A stretch of DNA of 64,000 nucleotides from Pseudoramibacter alactolyticus (GTDB lineage Bacteria > Bacillota > Clostridia > Eubacteriales > Eubacteriaceae), in the NCBI RefSeq assembly GCF_050908235.1, contig NZ_CP194340.1. One strand, given 5' to 3'. Below the pieces are notes generated by a model. That model was given only the letters and a program-made list of their open reading frames with translations, made no database searches and was not told the DNA's origin. A program made the position numbers and the translations under genes. Shown piece by piece: positions 1 through 8,684 of the stretch (position 1 is its first letter; each line of letters opens with the position of its first letter).

Positions 1-1
1 T

Positions 2-460
2 AAAGATATCAACAGTTTGATTGCCGACGGCGACGCCTTCCGCTACGTTACCGATAAATTCTATGATATCGCTAAGGCACTGGATGTCAATATCGTTTGT
101 ATTCCGGAGGCTCGGGGTTATATTTTCGGCTCGGCACTGGCCTATAAGCTCGATGTCGGTCTGGTGCCGATCCGCAAACCGGGCAAACTGCCGGGCGAAG
201 TGATGGCGAAGTCTTACACCTTGGAATACGGCAGCAACACCGTCGAAATTCAAAAGGACGCCATTAGAACCGGAGACCGCGTTTTGATCATAGATGACCT
301 ATTGGCGACCGGAGGCACCATGAAAGCCGCCATTGATTTGGTTGAACTTTTGGGCGGCGAAGTCTGCGGCGCGCTTTTTTTGATCGAATTGACTGATTTG
401 AAGGGCCGGGAAACACTGAAAGATTATTATGTCGAATCGCTGGTTAAATACAATATTTAA
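2..460 (+). CDS. apt: Adenine phosphoribosyltransferase, 5'-truncated by the window edge
   Basis: Salvages adenine: adenine + PRPP gives AMP + PPi, in the cytosol. The open frame enters from the left edge (the codons before position 17 read KDINSL), so the true start lies outside the window. The visible 153 residues carry the PEARGYIFG loop, the RKPGKLPGE segment and the PRPP-binding motif VLIIDDLLATGGT, all typical of Apt, which is about 170 residues long in full. The next gene is relA, 70 bp downstream; apt-relA is a common order in Firmicutes. No terminator is seen between them, so co-transcription is likely. Confidence 0.93.
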   Translation, partial: KDINSLIADGDAFRYVTDKFYDIAKALDVNIVCIPEARGYIFGSALAYKLDVGLVPIRKPGKLPGEVMAKSYTLEYGSNTVEIQKDAIRTGDRVLIIDDLLATGGTMKAAIDLVELLGGEVCGALFLIELTDLKGRETLKDYYVESLVKYNI

Positions 461-530
461 CGCTGGTTTTGTTTTGTGATAGAAGCTGATTGAAAGAGCG
501 ATCTGAATTTACTGTGAGAAGGAGGCACGT

Positions 531-2702
531 ATGGCAACAGAAGCGGTTAAGCGCAAAATAAGCGACGTGATTGCCTTGGTTAAGAAAAACGAACCAGACG
601 CGGATACGTCCATGATCATGCGTGCCTTCCAGTTGGCCGATGAAGCGCACGAGGGCCAGAAAAGAAAATCTGGAGAAGAATACATCATCCATCCGGTGGC
701 GGTGGCTTATATCTTGGCAGAGTACAAGATGGACACGGAAACCATTTGCGCGGCTTTGATGCACGATGTAATTGAGGATACCGATTATACTCACAAGCAA
801 ATTGCAACCATTTTTAACGCGCGAATTGCCGATTTGGTGGAGGGTGTCACCAAAATCGGGAAAATTGAATATCAGTCGAAGGAAGAAAGTCAGGCCGAGT
901 ATCTGCGCAAAATGGTCATGGCGATGTCGAGGGATATTCGTGTCATCCTCATTAAATTGGTGGATCGCCTGCACAACATGCGCACCCTCGAATACATGAA
1001 TCCGGCGAAACAGCAGGAAAAAGCGCGGGAAACCTTGGATATTTATGCTCCGATTGCCAACCGTTTGGGGATTCAAGCCATTAAAGGTGAGCTTGAGGAT
1101 TTATCGTTAAAATATCTCGATCCGGAAGGTTATTACGATCTGGTTAAAAAGGTCAAAGCGCGTAAACAAGTTCGGGAAGAATATGTCGATCAGGTGATTG
1201 TCATCCTCAAGGCAAAGATTGACGAGACGGGCATCCCCTGCAAAATTTATGGCCGTTCGAAGCATTTTTATTCGATTTATCGCAAGATGAAGGCTCAGCA
1301 TCGCCAGTTTGACGAAATTTACGACTTGATCGCCGTGCGGGTGATTGTGGATTCTATTAAGGATTGTTATGGCGTGTTGGGGCTGGTCCATACGGAATGG
1401 AAGCCGATTCCCGGGCGTTTCAAAGATTATATCGCGATGCCCAAGCCCAATATGTATCAGTCGATTCATACGACGGTGATTGGCCCCAACGGCGATCCTT
1501 TCGAGGTGCAGATCCGGACGAAAGAGATGCACCGGGTTGCAGAATATGGGATCGCCGCGCATTGGAAATATAAAGAAGGCAAAACCGGCGAAAAAAACGC
1601 GCATTATGAAAAACGTATCGCCTGGATTCGCCAGATTATGGAATGGCAGCAGGAGCTGGATAACGCCGGCGATTTGCTCGAGACGATTAAAGTTGATCTG
1701 TTAAACGAAGAAGTTTATGTATTCTCGCCCAAAGGACAGGTGTTTGAACTGCCGATGGGCTCCTGTCCGCTGGATTTTGCCTATCGCATTCACTCGGACA
1801 TCGGCGATACCTGTGTGGGGGCGCGGGTTAACGGGAAAATCGTTCCGTTGAATTACACCCTTAACAATGGGGACATCGTCGAAGTGATGACCTCTAAGCA
1901 CAGCAACGGTCCCAGCCGCGATTGGCTGAGTTTTGTGAAAAGCGCTCATGCGCGCAATAAAATCCGTCAATATTTCAAACGGGAAGAAAAAGAAGAAAAT
2001 ATTGCAAAGGGTCGGCTTGCGCTGGAGAACGAACTCAAGCGGCGAGGGCTGCAGCATTCCAAGTTGGGCCATCAGCACGAGCTGGAGGTACTCAGCGAAA
2101 AGCTCAATTACAAAACGGTGGATGATCTTTATGCGGCCATTGGCTATAACGGCATCAAACTCGGAACAGTTTTCACCAAGATGAGCCTGATATTTCCGGA
2201 AGTCTTCAAGGCGGATCCGGAGGAAGTGGTCATCAAGAAAAAATCAGATGACACCAAGAAGAATTCCAATATCATCGTGGCCGGCCTGCGCGATATCGAG
2301 GTGCATTTTGCCAAATGCTGCAGCCCGGTTCCCGGGGATAAAATCATCGGCTACATTACCCAGAACCGCGGTATCTCTGTTCATCGGACAGATTGCAAAA
2401 ACGTGCTCAACATTGTGGACACCGATAAAATCGTCGAGGTCGAATGGAATAAATTCGGCGTGGCCGGCGATTTTACAGCCGAAATCAACATCAAGGCAGA
2501 TGAAGACCCGCATGTGCTGATTGAGATCAACAAAGTTTTTATTGAAATGAACATTCCCCTCAACGCGCTGACTGCGCGCAATGAAAAAGGCAAGTTTAAT
2601 TATTTTGAGGCCGTTTTCGAAGTAAAATCGCGGCGTGAATTGAATTTGCTGATGAAGAACATCGGAAAGCTGTCCAAGGTGCTTTCCGTGAAGCGGGTGT
2701 AG
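531..2702 (+). CDS. relA: Bifunctional (p)ppGpp synthetase/hydrolase Rel
   Basis: Makes and degrades the stringent-response alarmone (p)ppGpp. The 723-residue protein has the full long-RSH layout. The N-terminal HD hydrolase has His54 and the His-Asp pair at 78-79. The synthetase domain carries the RFKDYIA motif near residue 300; the RxKD form is typical of bifunctional Rel rather than E. coli RelA. These are followed by a TGS domain (about 395-455), the conserved-cysteine segment with the FAKCCSPVPGD motif, and a C-terminal ACT domain. The ATG at 531 has GGAGG about 6 bp upstream. The stop is only 2 bp before dtd, so relA-dtd form one transcript. Confidence 0.96.
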   Translation: MATEAVKRKISDVIALVKKNEPDADTSMIMRAFQLADEAHEGQKRKSGEEYIIHPVAVAYILAEYKMDTETICAALMHDVIEDTDYTHKQIATIFNARIADLVEGVTKIGKIEYQSKEESQAEYLRKMVMAMSRDIRVILIKLVDRLHNMRTLEYMNPAKQQEKARETLDIYAPIANRLGIQAIKGELEDLSLKYLDPEGYYDLVKKVKARKQVREEYVDQVIVILKAKIDETGIPCKIYGRSKHFYSIYRKMKAQHRQFDEIYDLIAVRVIVDSIKDCYGVLGLVHTEWKPIPGRFKDYIAMPKPNMYQSIHTTVIGPNGDPFEVQIRTKEMHRVAEYGIAAHWKYKEGKTGEKNAHYEKRIAWIRQIMEWQQELDNAGDLLETIKVDLLNEEVYVFSPKGQVFELPMGSCPLDFAYRIHSDIGDTCVGARVNGKIVPLNYTLNNGDIVEVMTSKHSNGPSRDWLSFVKSAHARNKIRQYFKREEKEENIAKGRLALENELKRRGLQHSKLGHQHELEVLSEKLNYKTVDDLYAAIGYNGIKLGTVFTKMSLIFPEVFKADPEEVVIKKKSDDTKKNSNIIVAGLRDIEVHFAKCCSPVPGDKIIGYITQNRGISVHRTDCKNVLNIVDTDKIVEVEWNKFGVAGDFTAEINIKADEDPHVLIEINKVFIEMNIPLNALTARNEKGKFNYFEAVFEVKSRRELNLLMKNIGKLSKVLSVKRV

Positions 2703-2704
2703 CG

Positions 2705-3157
2705 ATGCGCGCGGTGGTGCAACGGGTGAGTCGCTCTTCTGTTTTGGTCGATGGTCAAGTGATTGGCGCCATTGGGCTGGGGATCAATTTGCTGCTGGGC
2801 ATTGAGGCAAACGATACCGAGGCGGACATGCGCTATATCATCGATAAGACCGTTCATCTGCGGATTTTCGAAGATGAAGCGGGCAAGATGAACCGATCGC
2901 TTTTGGATGTGGACGGCGAGCTTTTGGTGGTGTCCCAGTTTACTTTATACGGCGATTGCCGAAAGGGACGGCGTCCCAGTTTTATGCGCAGCGGACCGGT
3001 GGCTGCAGCGAAAGAAAAGTATGAACAGTTTGCAGCGCTGGTGCAGGAAGCGGGAGTGCGCAAAGTCGCGTTTGGCGAGTTTCAGGCCGAGATGCAGGTG
3101 CTCATCCAGAATGACGGACCGGTCACTTTGCTTTTAGACAGCCAGAAAACATTTTAG
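2705..3157 (+). CDS. dtd: D-aminoacyl-tRNA deacylase
   Basis: Hydrolyses D-amino acids (and glycine) from mischarged tRNAs, protecting translation. It is 150 residues long, the normal Dtd length. The two active-site signatures are present: SQFTLYGD (77-84) and NDGPVT (136-141), the Gly-cisPro region. The start lies 2 bp after the relA stop, so translation is probably coupled; relA-dtd is a conserved Firmicute pair. Confidence 0.95.
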   Translation: MRAVVQRVSRSSVLVDGQVIGAIGLGINLLLGIEANDTEADMRYIIDKTVHLRIFEDEAGKMNRSLLDVDGELLVVSQFTLYGDCRKGRRPSFMRSGPVAAAKEKYEQFAALVQEAGVRKVAFGEFQAEMQVLIQNDGPVTLLLDSQKTF

Positions 3158-3180
3158 GATATCCGGTGAAGGAGGAAGGC

Positions 3181-3801
3181 TTGGAAATTCAAAAATACAT
3201 GGTGGGGCCGCTTATGGCCAATTGTTATATCGCTTGGTCGCAAGAGGATGGTCAGGGCGTGATCATCGATCCGGGCGGATGGCGTCCGGAGATTGCGCAG
3301 TTCATCACAGATCAGGCTATCAGTATCAAAGCGATTCTGCTGACCCACGGCCATTTTGATCATATCGGCGGATTGAATGAGGCGCGGGCCTTGACCGGTG
3401 CTCCGGTTTATATTCACGCAGACGACGCGGACTGTCTGAATTCGCCTGGGAAAAATATTGCGGCGCTGATGGGCATGACGGCGCGTTTTGATCCGGCGGA
3501 GGGTTTGCTGCGCGACGGTGACGATATCGTGATCGGCGATCATCTAAAGTTCAAGGTGATTCACACGCCGGGGCACACGCCGGGGGGCGTTTGTTTTTTA
3601 AGCGATGACGTGATTTTCACCGGCGACAGTTTGTTTTGCGCGTCGATCGGGCGAACGGATTTTCCCGGCGGCTCCTATCCCCAGCTGATTGCGTCGGTTA
3701 AAAAACTCATGACTTTGGACGAGGCGTTAACGGTGTTGCCGGGTCATGGCGAAAATACCACCATCGGTTTTGAACGAACGCACAATCCATTTATTCAGTA
3801 A
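3181..3801 (+). CDS. Metallo-beta-lactamase fold hydrolase (glyoxalase II-like)
   Basis: A 206-residue Zn-dependent hydrolase of the glyoxalase-II/YcbL type, probably acting on thioesters. The metal motif THGHFDH is at 55-61, followed by HTPGHTPGG, the GDSLF motif and a C-terminal PGHG. A TTG start at 3181 is chosen because GGAGG ends 5 bp upstream; a GTG at 3166 lies before that Shine-Dalgarno sequence and is unlikely. It follows dtd by 23 bp and ends the relA-dtd operon at a strong terminator. The substrate cannot be told from the sequence. Confidence 0.85.
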   Translation: MEIQKYMVGPLMANCYIAWSQEDGQGVIIDPGGWRPEIAQFITDQAISIKAILLTHGHFDHIGGLNEARALTGAPVYIHADDADCLNSPGKNIAALMGMTARFDPAEGLLRDGDDIVIGDHLKFKVIHTPGHTPGGVCFLSDDVIFTGDSLFCASIGRTDFPGGSYPQLIASVKKLMTLDEALTVLPGHGENTTIGFERTHNPFIQ

Positions 3802-3821
3802 AAGCATTTAAATGTGCATTT

Positions 3822-3846
3822 GGCGGCCTCGGGCCGCCTTTGTTAT
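3822..3846 (+). terminator. Rho-independent terminator after the MBL hydrolase
   Basis: A perfect 7-bp GGCGGCC/GGCCGCC stem with a 3-nt TCG loop, followed by a T-rich stretch (TTTGTT). It closes the apt-relA-dtd-MBL transcript. Confidence 0.85.
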
Positions 3847-3922
3847 TGCTAAGAAATGAAACGGGAAAAGAAACGGGAAGGTTCAAGCGGACGCAAATGT
3901 GGGCATGAACAGGTGTATAAAA

Positions 3923-5443
3923 ATGGGATTTCATATGAATAAAAGAAGAACACAAGCAAAAGAAACGACGTCTGCGGACTTGTCCCGTGTGAAGACAATC
4001 GGCCTGATCATGCCGGACTACGCGCCGTGGCGCACGGCGGCCCGGGAATTGCTGATGGCCTATTTGCCAAATGGCGATATTCAATTCGATGGCGAAGCAG
4101 ACGCCATTATCCGAGTGGTTGATGCACCGGAAGGTCTGACCATCGAGGCGGAGATTTTTGACCAGCCCTTTAGCGAATGCACCTTTGAAGTGAAAGCCGA
4201 CGAGACGCCGGACTCGGAGCGGTTCAAGACGTTCTTCTATCATTTTCTGAAAGACCTTTTTAATCGGCCCCTGGCGTGGGGAAGCCTCACCGGCATTAAA
4301 CCGGTTAAAATTGCCCATCATTATATGGCGGGCGAGGGGCTCACTCGACGGCAAGCCATGGATAAGATGATGCGGATTTACGATGTCAGTGCGGAAAAAG
4401 CTGCGCTGGCGGCGGGAATTGCCCGTCGAGAAATGCCCATCGTCTATCCGCTGGATGATCATCTCGTGTCTGTTTACGTGGGGATTCCCATCTGTCCGGC
4501 CAAGTGCAGTTATTGTTCGTTTGTTTCCACCATTGCGGATAAAAAAGGCGTGCTCTGCGCGGATTATCTGCAAGGGCTCATCTCGGAGATCCGGCAGATG
4601 GGAGCCTGGATGATCAAGCGGCAACTGCGCGTCGACACGCTTTATATCGGCGGTGGAACGCCATCGGTATTGTCGGTCAGACAAATCGAGCGATTGCTTG
4701 CGGCGCTGAAGGAAAGCCGTTTGGTTCATTCGAAGCTGCGGGAATTTACCTTTGAAGCGGGGCGTCCGGAGACCACAACGCCGGAAAAACTGGCGGTGCT
4801 CAAAGCCTTCGGGGTTGATCGCCTTTGCCTGAATCCGCAGAGTATGAATAACGAGACCCTGGCAGCCGTCGGGCGCTTTCACACCGCGGCGGATATCGAG
4901 CGGGTGTATCGTCAGATTCGCGGCGTCGGCTTTGGCTGCGTCAATATGGATTTAATCGCAGGCTTAAATCAGGAAACGCCAGCGCAGTTTTTGACCTCTC
5001 TGGATCGGGTCGTGGCGATGCGCCCGGAGAATTTGACAGTGCACAGCCTGGCCATTAAAAAGGGCTCGCGCATGAAGGCGGCCGGTGGTCATCGCTATAC
5101 GCAGCTTTATGATGCAGCGTTTTACGATCAGGTTCATCAAAAGCTTGCCGTGGCGGGTTATGAGCCCTATTATATGTACCGGCAGAAATACGCCCAGGGC
5201 AATGGTGAAAACATTGGCTATTGCCTGACGGGGCATCCGGGGATTTACAACACGCTGATGATGGCGGAAAAGCAGACGATTATCGGGATCGGCGCCGGAT
5301 CCTCCGGAAAGGTTTATCATGCGCAGACGGATCGCTTTAATAAGGTCTTTACTGTTAAGGATATCCGCACCTATAATCAGCGGGGTCAGCAGGTGATCGA
5401 TCAGAAACGCACCCATTATCAGAATCTCATCAATCAGAAATGA
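3923..5443 (+). CDS. hemZ: Oxygen-independent coproporphyrinogen III oxidase-like radical SAM enzyme
   Basis: A radical SAM protein of the HemZ/HemN group; HemZ is linked to anaerobic haem biosynthesis (oxidative decarboxylation of coproporphyrinogen). The 4Fe-4S motif CPAKCSYC (C191, C195, C198; Cx3Cx2C) is followed by YIGGGTPS and a HemN-like TIM-barrel. The roughly 180-residue N-terminal extension is characteristic of HemZ. The start is uncertain: ATG 3923 has AGGTG 8 bp upstream, while ATG 3935 and GTG 3899 are alternatives. No other haem gene is nearby, so a role other than haem synthesis remains possible. Confidence 0.86.
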   Translation: MGFHMNKRRTQAKETTSADLSRVKTIGLIMPDYAPWRTAARELLMAYLPNGDIQFDGEADAIIRVVDAPEGLTIEAEIFDQPFSECTFEVKADETPDSERFKTFFYHFLKDLFNRPLAWGSLTGIKPVKIAHHYMAGEGLTRRQAMDKMMRIYDVSAEKAALAAGIARREMPIVYPLDDHLVSVYVGIPICPAKCSYCSFVSTIADKKGVLCADYLQGLISEIRQMGAWMIKRQLRVDTLYIGGGTPSVLSVRQIERLLAALKESRLVHSKLREFTFEAGRPETTTPEKLAVLKAFGVDRLCLNPQSMNNETLAAVGRFHTAADIERVYRQIRGVGFGCVNMDLIAGLNQETPAQFLTSLDRVVAMRPENLTVHSLAIKKGSRMKAAGGHRYTQLYDAAFYDQVHQKLAVAGYEPYYMYRQKYAQGNGENIGYCLTGHPGIYNTLMMAEKQTIIGIGAGSSGKVYHAQTDRFNKVFTVKDIRTYNQRGQQVIDQKRTHYQNLINQK

Positions 5444-5477
5444 GCGGGAACTTATGGCGGAATCAGGCGGTTAAACC

Positions 5478-5506
5478 TTGACGCCATAGGGCCTAAAGCA
5501 TATAAT
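5478..5506 (+). promoter_or_regulatory. Sigma-A promoter of aspS
   Basis: TTGACG (5478-5483), a 17-bp spacer and a perfect TATAAT (5501-5506), about 60 bp before the aspS start codon. Confidence 0.8.
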
Positions 5507-5567
5507 AAAAAAACGTGAAATTGGCCGCCTTTGGGCAGCTTTTAATAGAAGCAGGAGGAATTTGGAT

Positions 5568-7349
5568 ATGATGGAAACCCATTTTAGATCCGCCGTGTGC
5601 GGGGATATTGATGCGAATAAAAACGGTCAGGCCGTCAAACTCGCGGGCTGGGCAGACAGCCGCCGCGACCTTGGTGGGGTGATTTTCGTCGATCTGCGCG
5701 ATCGTTCGGGCATCGTTCAGCTGGTGATCAACGAAGAAGACGCCGGCGCGGATTTTGCCATTGCCGAAAAAGTCCGCAGCGAATATGTTTTAAATATCGA
5801 AGGCACGGTGCGCAAGCGCGAGGCCGAAAATGTCAACCCGAAGATGGCCACGGGGCAGATGGAGGTGCTTGTTTCAAGGCTGACTATTTTGGACACCTCA
5901 GCTACGCCGCCGATTTATGTCGAGGATGACGATAAATCGGGAGAAAATGTACGCCTGAAATACCGTTATCTGGATTTGCGCAAGCCCAAGAATCAGAAAA
6001 TTCTAATGACGCGCGCCCGGGCGGCCAGCATTGTGCGGGATTATTTGAATCACGAGGGGTTCTGTGAAATTGAGACGCCGATTCTGGGGAAAACCACACC
6101 GGAGGGGGCCAGGGATTTCTTGGTGCCATCTCGCGTACAGAAGGGGAATTTCTTTGGTTTGCCCCAGAGTCCGCAGCTTTTCAAGCAGATTTTGATGATT
6201 TCCGGCATGGACCGTTATTATCAGATCGCGAAATGCTTTCGGGATGAAGATCTGCGTCAGGATCGCCAGCCGGAATTCACCCAGATCGATATGGAAATGT
6301 CTTTTGTGACCAAGGACGACATCATGCCGATTATGGAGGGGATGATCGCGCAGGTCTTTAAAGAAATCCGGGGCGTCGAATTGGAGCGGCCTTTCCCGCG
6401 CATGACCTGGCAGGAAGCCATGGATCGTTTCGGCTCCGATAAGCCGGATATGCGCTTTGGTATGGAACTGCACAATCTGTCGGATATTTTAAAGGATTCA
6501 GATTTCAAGGTGTTTTCCGACGCGATTCAGCGCGGCGGTTCGGTTCGGGCTGTCATTGCCAAGGATGCCCAGGGCAAACTTTCCAAAAAGACCCTGAAAA
6601 ATCTGGAAAAATTCGCCAAGATCTATAAAGCCAAGGGACTAGCCTGGATCGATGTGAAAGACGAAGGCCAGAAATCACCGATCCTTAAATTCATTTCCGA
6701 GGAAGAAAAAGAAGCGATTTACAAAGAAATGGGCGCCGAAAACGGCGATTATATCTTTATGGTGGCCGATACCGATCAGATCGTGTGCACCGCATTGGGC
6801 CAGCTGCGTTTAGAACTGGCCAAGCGTCTTGGATTCGACCTGTCGGATCAGTTTAAATTCCTCTGGGTGATTGATTTCCCGCTGCTTGAATACGATGCCG
6901 AACAAGGCCGCTATGTGGCAGTGCACCATCCTTTCACGGCGCCGCTGGATGAAGATATTCCGCTGCTCGATACCGCGCCGGAAAAGGTACGCTCCGATGC
7001 TTACGATATGGTTGTCAATGGTGTTGAACTGGGAGGCGGCTCTATCCGTATCCACAACGGCGACATTCAGGACAAAATGTTTAAGGCGCTCAATCTGAAC
7101 GAGGAAACCGTTCAGACGCAGTTTGGTTTTTTGATGGAAGCGCTGAAATACGGGACGCCGCCGCACGGTGGGCTGGCCTTCGGTTTTGATCGGCTGATCA
7201 TGATGCTGCTTGATTTGGATAATATCCGCGACGTCATCGCTTTCCCGAAAACGCAGAACCATTCGGATCTGATGACGGAAGCACCGGCGCAGGCCAGTCT
7301 TGACCAGCTCATCGATTTAGGCATCAGCGTCGATGACGATATTGTCTAA
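5568..7349 (+). CDS. aspS: Aspartyl-tRNA synthetase
   Basis: Class II synthetase charging tRNA-Asp (and possibly tRNA-Asn in bacteria using the Gat pathway). It has 593 residues, the bacterial length, with an N-terminal OB anticodon-binding domain, the motif 2 segment FRDEDLRQDRQPEFTQ, the bacterial GAD insertion, and motif 3 GLAFGFDRLIMML near the end. ATG 5568 is preferred: AGGAGGA lies 8 bp upstream. A TTG at 5562 and the next ATG at 5571 are alternatives. It has its own promoter and is followed by a hairpin before the next gene. Confidence 0.96.
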   Translation: MMETHFRSAVCGDIDANKNGQAVKLAGWADSRRDLGGVIFVDLRDRSGIVQLVINEEDAGADFAIAEKVRSEYVLNIEGTVRKREAENVNPKMATGQMEVLVSRLTILDTSATPPIYVEDDDKSGENVRLKYRYLDLRKPKNQKILMTRARAASIVRDYLNHEGFCEIETPILGKTTPEGARDFLVPSRVQKGNFFGLPQSPQLFKQILMISGMDRYYQIAKCFRDEDLRQDRQPEFTQIDMEMSFVTKDDIMPIMEGMIAQVFKEIRGVELERPFPRMTWQEAMDRFGSDKPDMRFGMELHNLSDILKDSDFKVFSDAIQRGGSVRAVIAKDAQGKLSKKTLKNLEKFAKIYKAKGLAWIDVKDEGQKSPILKFISEEEKEAIYKEMGAENGDYIFMVADTDQIVCTALGQLRLELAKRLGFDLSDQFKFLWVIDFPLLEYDAEQGRYVAVHHPFTAPLDEDIPLLDTAPEKVRSDAYDMVVNGVELGGGSIRIHNGDIQDKMFKALNLNEETVQTQFGFLMEALKYGTPPHGGLAFGFDRLIMMLLDLDNIRDVIAFPKTQNHSDLMTEAPAQASLDQLIDLGISVDDDIV

Positions 7350-7370
7350 AACAGAATGCGACCTCAAGGC

Positions 7371-7406
7371 AGAACTCCTGAATCAAACGCGGGAGTTCTT
7401 GTTTTA
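7371..7406 (+). terminator. Hairpin terminator between aspS and the RseC-like gene
   Basis: An 8-bp AGAACTCC/GGAGTTCT stem (7371-7378 with 7392-7399) and a 13-nt loop, followed by TGTTTT. The loop is longish, so partial read-through into the downstream pair is plausible. Confidence 0.65.
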
Positions 7407-7427
7407 AGCAGAAATGGAGGTTTAAAA

Positions 7428-7901
7428 ATGATTGAATACGGAACAGTCCAGAGAGTCAAAGGGGACCATGCTAAAGTCGTGATTCGGCGGCACGAAATGT
7501 GCGCCAACTGCCAGGCATGCGAAATGGCGACGTCCAATAAGACGATGACAGCTCAGGCGAAAAACAAAGCGCAGGCGAAAGTCGGTGATGATGTGGCTGT
7601 CGAGATGGAATTGGCGAGCTTGATGAAGGCGAGCGGTATTGCCTATGGGGTGCCACTCGTTGGTTTTTTTGTCGGTGTCTTTTTGGGGTATTATGCTTTG
7701 GCGCCGAGGCTCGGCTGGAATCCGCCGCTGGCAGGTTTGGGGTTTGGCCTTCTGTTAACCTTTGGGGTTTACGGTGTGATTAAATGGCTGGATTGGCAGG
7801 GATCGTTTGGCCGCGGAGAATACGAACCGGTGGTGACAGCTGTGCTCAATTCGGAAAACAATCCTTTAAAGCAAGGACCGGCACCCGTTAAGGAACGATG
7901 A
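7428..7901 (+). CDS. RseC/MucC-like SoxR-reducing system membrane protein
   Basis: 157 residues. The N-terminal part resembles RseC/MucC, including the four-cysteine-type start CANCQAC (Cx2Cx2C, near residues 24-30). Two hydrophobic helices follow (about 75-95 and 100-120), ending in a cytosolic tail. RseC homologues accompany Rnf electron-transport complexes or the sigma-E/SoxR-reducing system, but neither is encoded here, so its partner is unknown. ATG 7428 has GGAGG 7 bp upstream and is taken in preference to an earlier in-frame start inside the terminator. It lies 1 bp from the HAD gene downstream. Confidence 0.8.
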   Translation: MIEYGTVQRVKGDHAKVVIRRHEMCANCQACEMATSNKTMTAQAKNKAQAKVGDDVAVEMELASLMKASGIAYGVPLVGFFVGVFLGYYALAPRLGWNPPLAGLGFGLLLTFGVYGVIKWLDWQGSFGRGEYEPVVTAVLNSENNPLKQGPAPVKER

Positions 7902-7902
7902 T

Positions 7903-8604
7903 ATGTGCTGTGTCTTTTTTGATGTTGACGATACCATTTACGATCAATTTTCGCCCTTCAGGTCGGCTTTCAAAGGCGTCTTCGGCCATCGTTTCGATGC
8001 GCTGAATCTGGAACGGCTTTTTGTTTGCAGCCGGGCTCGCAGCGACGAGGTCTTCGAGATGGTGGCGTGCGGGGAATTGACGGAATCGGAAATGTATGCC
8101 TACCGCATCTGCAAGGCTTTTGAAGACTGCGGCGCTTTCCTGTCCCAAGAAGATGGTTTGGCTTTTCAGGAAGTTTACGCCACGGAGCAACAGAAGATCA
8201 AATTGCTTCCGGACATGGTGTGCATTTTCGATCATTTGCAGGCAAAAGGCGTGCCGATGGGAATTATTACCAATGGACCTGAAGCCCACCAGATGCGCAA
8301 AGTGCAGACGCTGGGCCTTAAAAAATGGATTGCGTCGGAGCATTTTCTGATTTCCAGTGAGGTGGGCGCCGCCAAGCCGGCCACCGCTATTTTTAGAGAG
8401 GCAGAACGGCGATTGGATGTGCCGCCGAAGGCTTGCACCTATATCGGCGATGCCTATGCCATTGATGTGGTGGGAGCGAAGTGCGCAGGCTGGCGTGCCA
8501 TTTGGCTGAATCGTCGGGAGAATACGATCCCGGAAGACGCGGTGTATTTTCCGGATTACGAGGTGAAAAACGAAAGTGCATTGGCGCAGCTGCTTTTAAA
8601 ATAA
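7903..8604 (+). CDS. HAD-superfamily hydrolase (YjjG/YfnB-like)
   Basis: 233 residues with HAD motif I DVDDT near the N-terminus (FFDVDDTIYD), motif II ITNGP, a Lys in the AAKPA segment and motif IV IGDAYAIDVVGA. These predict a small phosphatase, possibly of nucleotides, as in YjjG. The ATG comes 1 bp after the stop of the RseC-like gene, so the two are translationally linked. The gene ends at a strong bidirectional terminator shared with hcp. Confidence 0.85.
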   Translation: MCCVFFDVDDTIYDQFSPFRSAFKGVFGHRFDALNLERLFVCSRARSDEVFEMVACGELTESEMYAYRICKAFEDCGAFLSQEDGLAFQEVYATEQQKIKLLPDMVCIFDHLQAKGVPMGIITNGPEAHQMRKVQTLGLKKWIASEHFLISSEVGAAKPATAIFREAERRLDVPPKACTYIGDAYAIDVVGAKCAGWRAIWLNRRENTIPEDAVYFPDYEVKNESALAQLLLK

Positions 8605-8621
8605 ACAATCAATCGGCATAT

Positions 8622-8653
8622 AAAAAGGCAATCTCATTGGAGATTGCCTTTTT
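8622..8653. terminator. Bidirectional terminator between the HAD gene and hcp
   Basis: A perfect 14-bp inverted repeat (AAAAAGGCAATCTC / GAGATTGCCTTTTT) with a 4-nt loop. The A-run and T-run on both sides let it stop both the plus-strand HAD transcript and the minus-strand hcp transcript. Confidence 0.9.
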
Positions 8654-8684
8654 GGCGTGTTGTTTGTTTATTTTATAAGGAGGG

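Noticed and set aside
444..1076. 210-residue minus-strand frame opposite relA
   Set aside because: Antisense shadow across the apt-relA gap and the relA HD domain, with no RBS.
3791..4882. 363-residue minus-strand frame opposite hemZ
   Set aside because: Shadow of the hemZ coding frame; composition is Arg/His-rich and matches no family.
5453..5488. TATGGCG-N22-CGCCATA repeat at the aspS promoter
   Set aside because: A 7-bp repeat with a 22-bp gap is expected by chance in this length of sequence, and no second copy was noticed.
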